Shown here piece after piece: positions 61,975-64,000 of a DNA stretch of 64,000 nt. The notes beneath the pieces are model-generated. The model searched no databases. It was given only the letters and a program-made list of their open reading frames with translations, and was not told the DNA's origin. This DNA is from a virus. Location of the stretch: positions 124,001 through 188,000 of IMG/VR virus record IMGVR_UViG_3300042562_002450, one strand, 5' to 3'. Position numbers and translations under genes: made by a program. Position 1 is the stretch's first letter, and each line of letters opens with the position of its first letter.

Positions 61975-62754
61975 ATGTCACGACAACTAGGTATTATTGC
62001 ACACCATACTGCAGAAGAAAACAAAGGTCCTACCTTCGCAGGATATGACCTAAGAGTAAAACAAAAACCAAGTAACTATCATCATGTAAATATCAATGAC
62101 TTTGAATTAATATATAACGGCTTCGGTTGTGAAAGAGATAACCCAGTTCCAGCCAATAAACTATTCGAAAATCTAAATCGAAGTATCTGTAAAGTCCATG
62201 TCGACCAGCTTAAGACTGAAGAAGCTTTAAATAAAGCAAGTCAAGAAGCTGAAGAGACTAAGAAAGAAGTTAATGGGAAAATCCTTAAGAATGTTTATCA
62301 AAAAGGCGATGGGTATCGTTTTGACCTACAGTGTAATGAAACTGAAGAAATCAAAAAAGCTGTTCAGTCTATGGTTAATGCATGGTCGGGCGCAATGTCT
62401 AAACGTATTGAGATGGAATTCGCTGTCATCTGCCAACTACGTAAAGGTACTCTTGATATCGCTGAAGAGAATGGTCAGGAATTCCTAGTTGAATTCCACG
62501 AAGACGGTCCAGTAAAGATAAATGAAAACAGATGTATACCAATAGAAAAGATTAAAGAATCTATATACTTCATGATCCAGCCTTTTAGATACTCAGAAGA
62601 ATTATTCTTGAAGTATATAAACTGTGAACATACTACGGATGGGTTCACTGCGTTATATGAAAAAGGTAAATTGTATTTCGAAAAAAGAAATGGTACGCCG
62701 TTCACAGAAATTGAAATAGCTATCGCTAAGGATCTAATCAAAATGAAAATGTGA
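61975..62754 (+). CDS. Unknown 259-aa protein
   Basis: 259 aa, starting MSRQLGIIAHHTAEENKGPT; mixed alpha/beta, with a charged helical middle (about 85-110) and a beta-rich second half ('IEMEFAVICQLRKGTLDIAE', 'GQEFLVEFHEDGPVKINENR'). The ribosome binding site is CAAGGAGCAACTT. It ends 7 bases before the membrane-protein gene. No family is recognised. Confidence 0.65.
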   Translation: MSRQLGIIAHHTAEENKGPTFAGYDLRVKQKPSNYHHVNINDFELIYNGFGCERDNPVPANKLFENLNRSICKVHVDQLKTEEALNKASQEAEETKKEVNGKILKNVYQKGDGYRFDLQCNETEEIKKAVQSMVNAWSGAMSKRIEMEFAVICQLRKGTLDIAEENGQEFLVEFHEDGPVKINENRCIPIEKIKESIYFMIQPFRYSEELFLKYINCEHTTDGFTALYEKGKLYFEKRNGTPFTEIEIAIAKDLIKMKM

Positions 62755-62761
62755 GGTCCAG

Positions 62762-63400
62762 ATGAGTAAGAGAAATCGTAATAGTAATCAAACCCAGTTG
62801 CCTAATGAGCAACAACAACTAGGAGTCTTTCCCATGCAACAATCCACACCAGCTATTGACACAAAAGCACAAGCAGCTCAAGCAGCAGCAAGTGAACCTA
62901 AGTCTACTTCAACAGCTCGAGTAGGCGGTGAATCTAACACTCCTTCAGATAAAAAGAAGGATGATAAAAAAGAGAGCCAATTCATTGACGTCATTACTTA
63001 CATCCCACGTAAAGTATGGAATGATGGAATCATCCCAGTATGGAATCTAGGTAAAGGTATGACACTTAAAGCTTGGGATAGAACAAAAGCTACATTCGAA
63101 AATGAAAAAGCTTATGCTAGTTCTCAAGGTCCTTCAAAGTATCTGTTAGACAGAATTGCGACACTTGGACTTAAAGTGTTAAAACTCGCCGCGGTATTTA
63201 CCTTGGCTACATTCTTAGCTAAGCTTGCAATGAGTTCATTCGGTATCGCTTTATTCTCACCAGCTGTCATGATCACTGTAGCAATCGTTGCCCTACTTTG
63301 TATGGTAATCCGTTCATACATGATCCAGAAAGAAACTTCTACAGAAGTATCTGCTAAGACACTTGGTAATCACATCGTTGAACAGATGTGCGCTGCATAA
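62762..63400 (+). CDS. Two-segment membrane protein
   Basis: 212 aa. The first 70 residues are Gln/Ala/Ser/Lys-rich and probably disordered. Residues about 135-195 hold two hydrophobic segments ('LKLAAVFTLATFLAKLAMSS' and 'ALFSPAVMITVAIVALLCMV'), with a short polar tail. It could anchor a complex at the inner membrane together with the two preceding genes. The leader is TGAGGTCCAG. No holin signature. Confidence 0.6.
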   Translation: MSKRNRNSNQTQLPNEQQQLGVFPMQQSTPAIDTKAQAAQAAASEPKSTSTARVGGESNTPSDKKKDDKKESQFIDVITYIPRKVWNDGIIPVWNLGKGMTLKAWDRTKATFENEKAYASSQGPSKYLLDRIATLGLKVLKLAAVFTLATFLAKLAMSSFGIALFSPAVMITVAIVALLCMVIRSYMIQKETSTEVSAKTLGNHIVEQMCAA

Positions 63401-63409
63401 TGATAATAC

Positions 63410-63440
63410 AAGCCCAGGGTAGAAATACCTTGGGCTTTTC
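63410..63440 (+). terminator. Intrinsic terminator after membrane protein gene
   Basis: AAGCCCAGGGTA-GAAA-TACCTTGGGCTT followed by TTCTTATT; an 11-12-bp stem with one bulged or mismatched position, 10 bases after the stop. A strong plus-strand terminator. Confidence 0.8.
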
Positions 63441-63489
63441 TTATTACTAAAAAACCGCAGATACATCTCTAATGGTTAAGGATAATCAT

Positions 63490-63720
63490 ATGGACTTCGA
63501 TATACTAGCTACAAAATTCTGGAGAATAGAACCTCTTAGTCTAAAAGAACTAGAGTTCCTATACAAAGAATTTAAAGAAGGAATGAAAGCAGAAGTAATA
63601 CAAGATGGTGACCTGGAAGATATAATAGCACATGCACAAGATGCACTAAGACTAGAACTAGCTATAGCCAAAAGAAAAAGACAAACCCCCGTAAAAATCA
63701 ATACCCATAATCCTAAGTAG
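63490..63720 (+). CDS. Small helical protein, unknown
   Basis: 76 aa from ATG 63490 (TAAGGATAATC upstream); an in-frame ATG at 63472 adds six residues. Starts MDFDILATKFWRIEPLSLKE; helical and charged, basic C-terminus (AKRKRQTPVKINTHNPK). Last recognisable gene of the window. Confidence 0.55.
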   Translation: MDFDILATKFWRIEPLSLKELEFLYKEFKEGMKAEVIQDGDLEDIIAHAQDALRLELAIAKRKRQTPVKINTHNPK

Positions 63721-63732
63721 TTAATACTATAA

Positions 63733-63807
63733 GGGAGCGAAGCGACCGTAATACCCAACCCGAGCGAAGCGAGGGTGGTAATCAACCCGAGCGAAGCGAG
63801 GGGTACT
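63733..63807 (+). repeat. GAA-loop hairpin repeats with tandem G.A pairs
   Basis: Three copies: 63733-63747 (GG-GA-GC-GAA-GC-GA-CC), 63758-63775 and 63785-63802 (CCC-GA-GC-GAA-GC-GA-GGG). Two copies share the 19-mer starting AACCCGAGCG. In each, the stem can be written as outer Watson-Crick pairs, tandem sheared G.A/A.G, two G-C pairs and a GAA loop. The outer pairs change from GG/CC to CCC/GGG, keeping pairing. Confidence 0.75.
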
Positions 63808-63883
63808 TAACAAAGGAATAAATAATTTTTATTCAGACCGTTAGAGTGATCCGATAAGTTGTTGAAAAAACAAACTTTTGGAT

Positions 63884-64000
63884 TTGGGTACCAGGTACAA
63901 ATGGGTACAAATAGGTACGAATGGGTACGAATGGGTATCAATGGGTATAACTGTTTATAGTAATGGGTATAAATGGTTACATTAAGGTTATTAATGGGGT
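63884..64000 (+). repeat. Decamer tandem repeat array (ATGGGTACRA), continues past window
   Basis: From about 63884 the sequence repeats ATGGGTACAA-like decamers in register (63891, 63901, 63911, 63921, 63931, 63941), then degenerates but keeps ATGGGTAT, ATGGTTAC, AAGGTTAT and ATGGGG spaced 10-11 bases. No gene is present from 63721 on. The 10-bp spacing places all copies on one face of the helix, as for iterons bound by a protein. Confidence 0.7.

Noticed and set aside
1-64000. tRNA genes, CRISPR arrays, integrase/attachment sites
   Set aside because: No cloverleaf with a GTTCRA T-loop, no regularly spaced direct repeats with unique spacers, and no recombinase motifs were found on either strand.

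Overview
The window is part of the genome of a large, AT-rich, contractile-tailed bacteriophage (Caudoviricetes, myovirus morphology). The evidence is a full set of head and tail genes: terminase large subunit, portal, prohead protease/scaffold, major capsid protein, tail sheath, three tube-like proteins, tail chaperones, giant tail proteins, gp25-like and gpJ-like baseplate proteins. A GH108-type muramidase domain on the tail hub suggests a Gram-negative host. No tRNA, CRISPR, integrase or replication gene is visible.

Layout. Positions 1-51206 form one long minus-strand late block, read right to left: a Cys-cluster protein, two low-complexity proteins, an HNH nuclease, the terminase, small head-side proteins, portal, protease/scaffold, a 317-aa capsid-associated protein, major capsid protein, neck/fibre proteins, tail completion proteins, sheath, tubes, chaperones, two giant proteins in the tape-measure slot, a 2059-aa hub/lysozyme/nuclease fusion, and baseplate proteins running off the left edge. 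One plus-strand gene, a degenerate GIY-YIG/NUMOD homing-endonuclease relative (12105-12587), interrupts it. Positions 51207-51819 are a divergent, repeat-rich, non-coding switch region. Positions 51820-63720 are a plus-strand block of about 30 mostly tiny genes with strong AAGGAG ribosome binding sites and unusually many RNA hairpins. The right end (63733-64000) holds GAA-loop hairpin repeats and a decamer repeat array.

Most notable content. (1) The 1469-aa protein in the tape-measure region carries an RxP...DYDGD signature and an upstream two-lysine motif like those of double-psi beta-barrel RNA polymerases (multisubunit, YonO and crAss-like phage types). I infer a virion RNA polymerase carried in the tail. 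(2) The adjacent 1827-aa tape-measure-position protein has a DnaQ-like exonuclease motif set. (3) The hub fuses an N-terminal GH108 lysozyme to a C-terminal SNase with all catalytic residues present. Together these suggest that the tail delivers an enzymatic cargo. (4) Three tandem type II hammerhead ribozymes separate four consecutive small genes at 53.5-54.2 kb. (5) A family of intercistronic hairpins shares a C(AATNTC)G loop. (6) Hairpin repeats at the right end combine a GAA loop with tandem G.A pairs and show compensatory base changes.

How the parts may work together (inference): the hub lysozyme opens the wall, the tape-measure-region proteins enter the cell with the DNA, the virion polymerase starts early transcription of the small plus-strand genes, ribozymes and hairpins process those polycistronic messages, and the minus-strand late block is transcribed later from -10-like promoters followed by a shared GATATACTWTA box.
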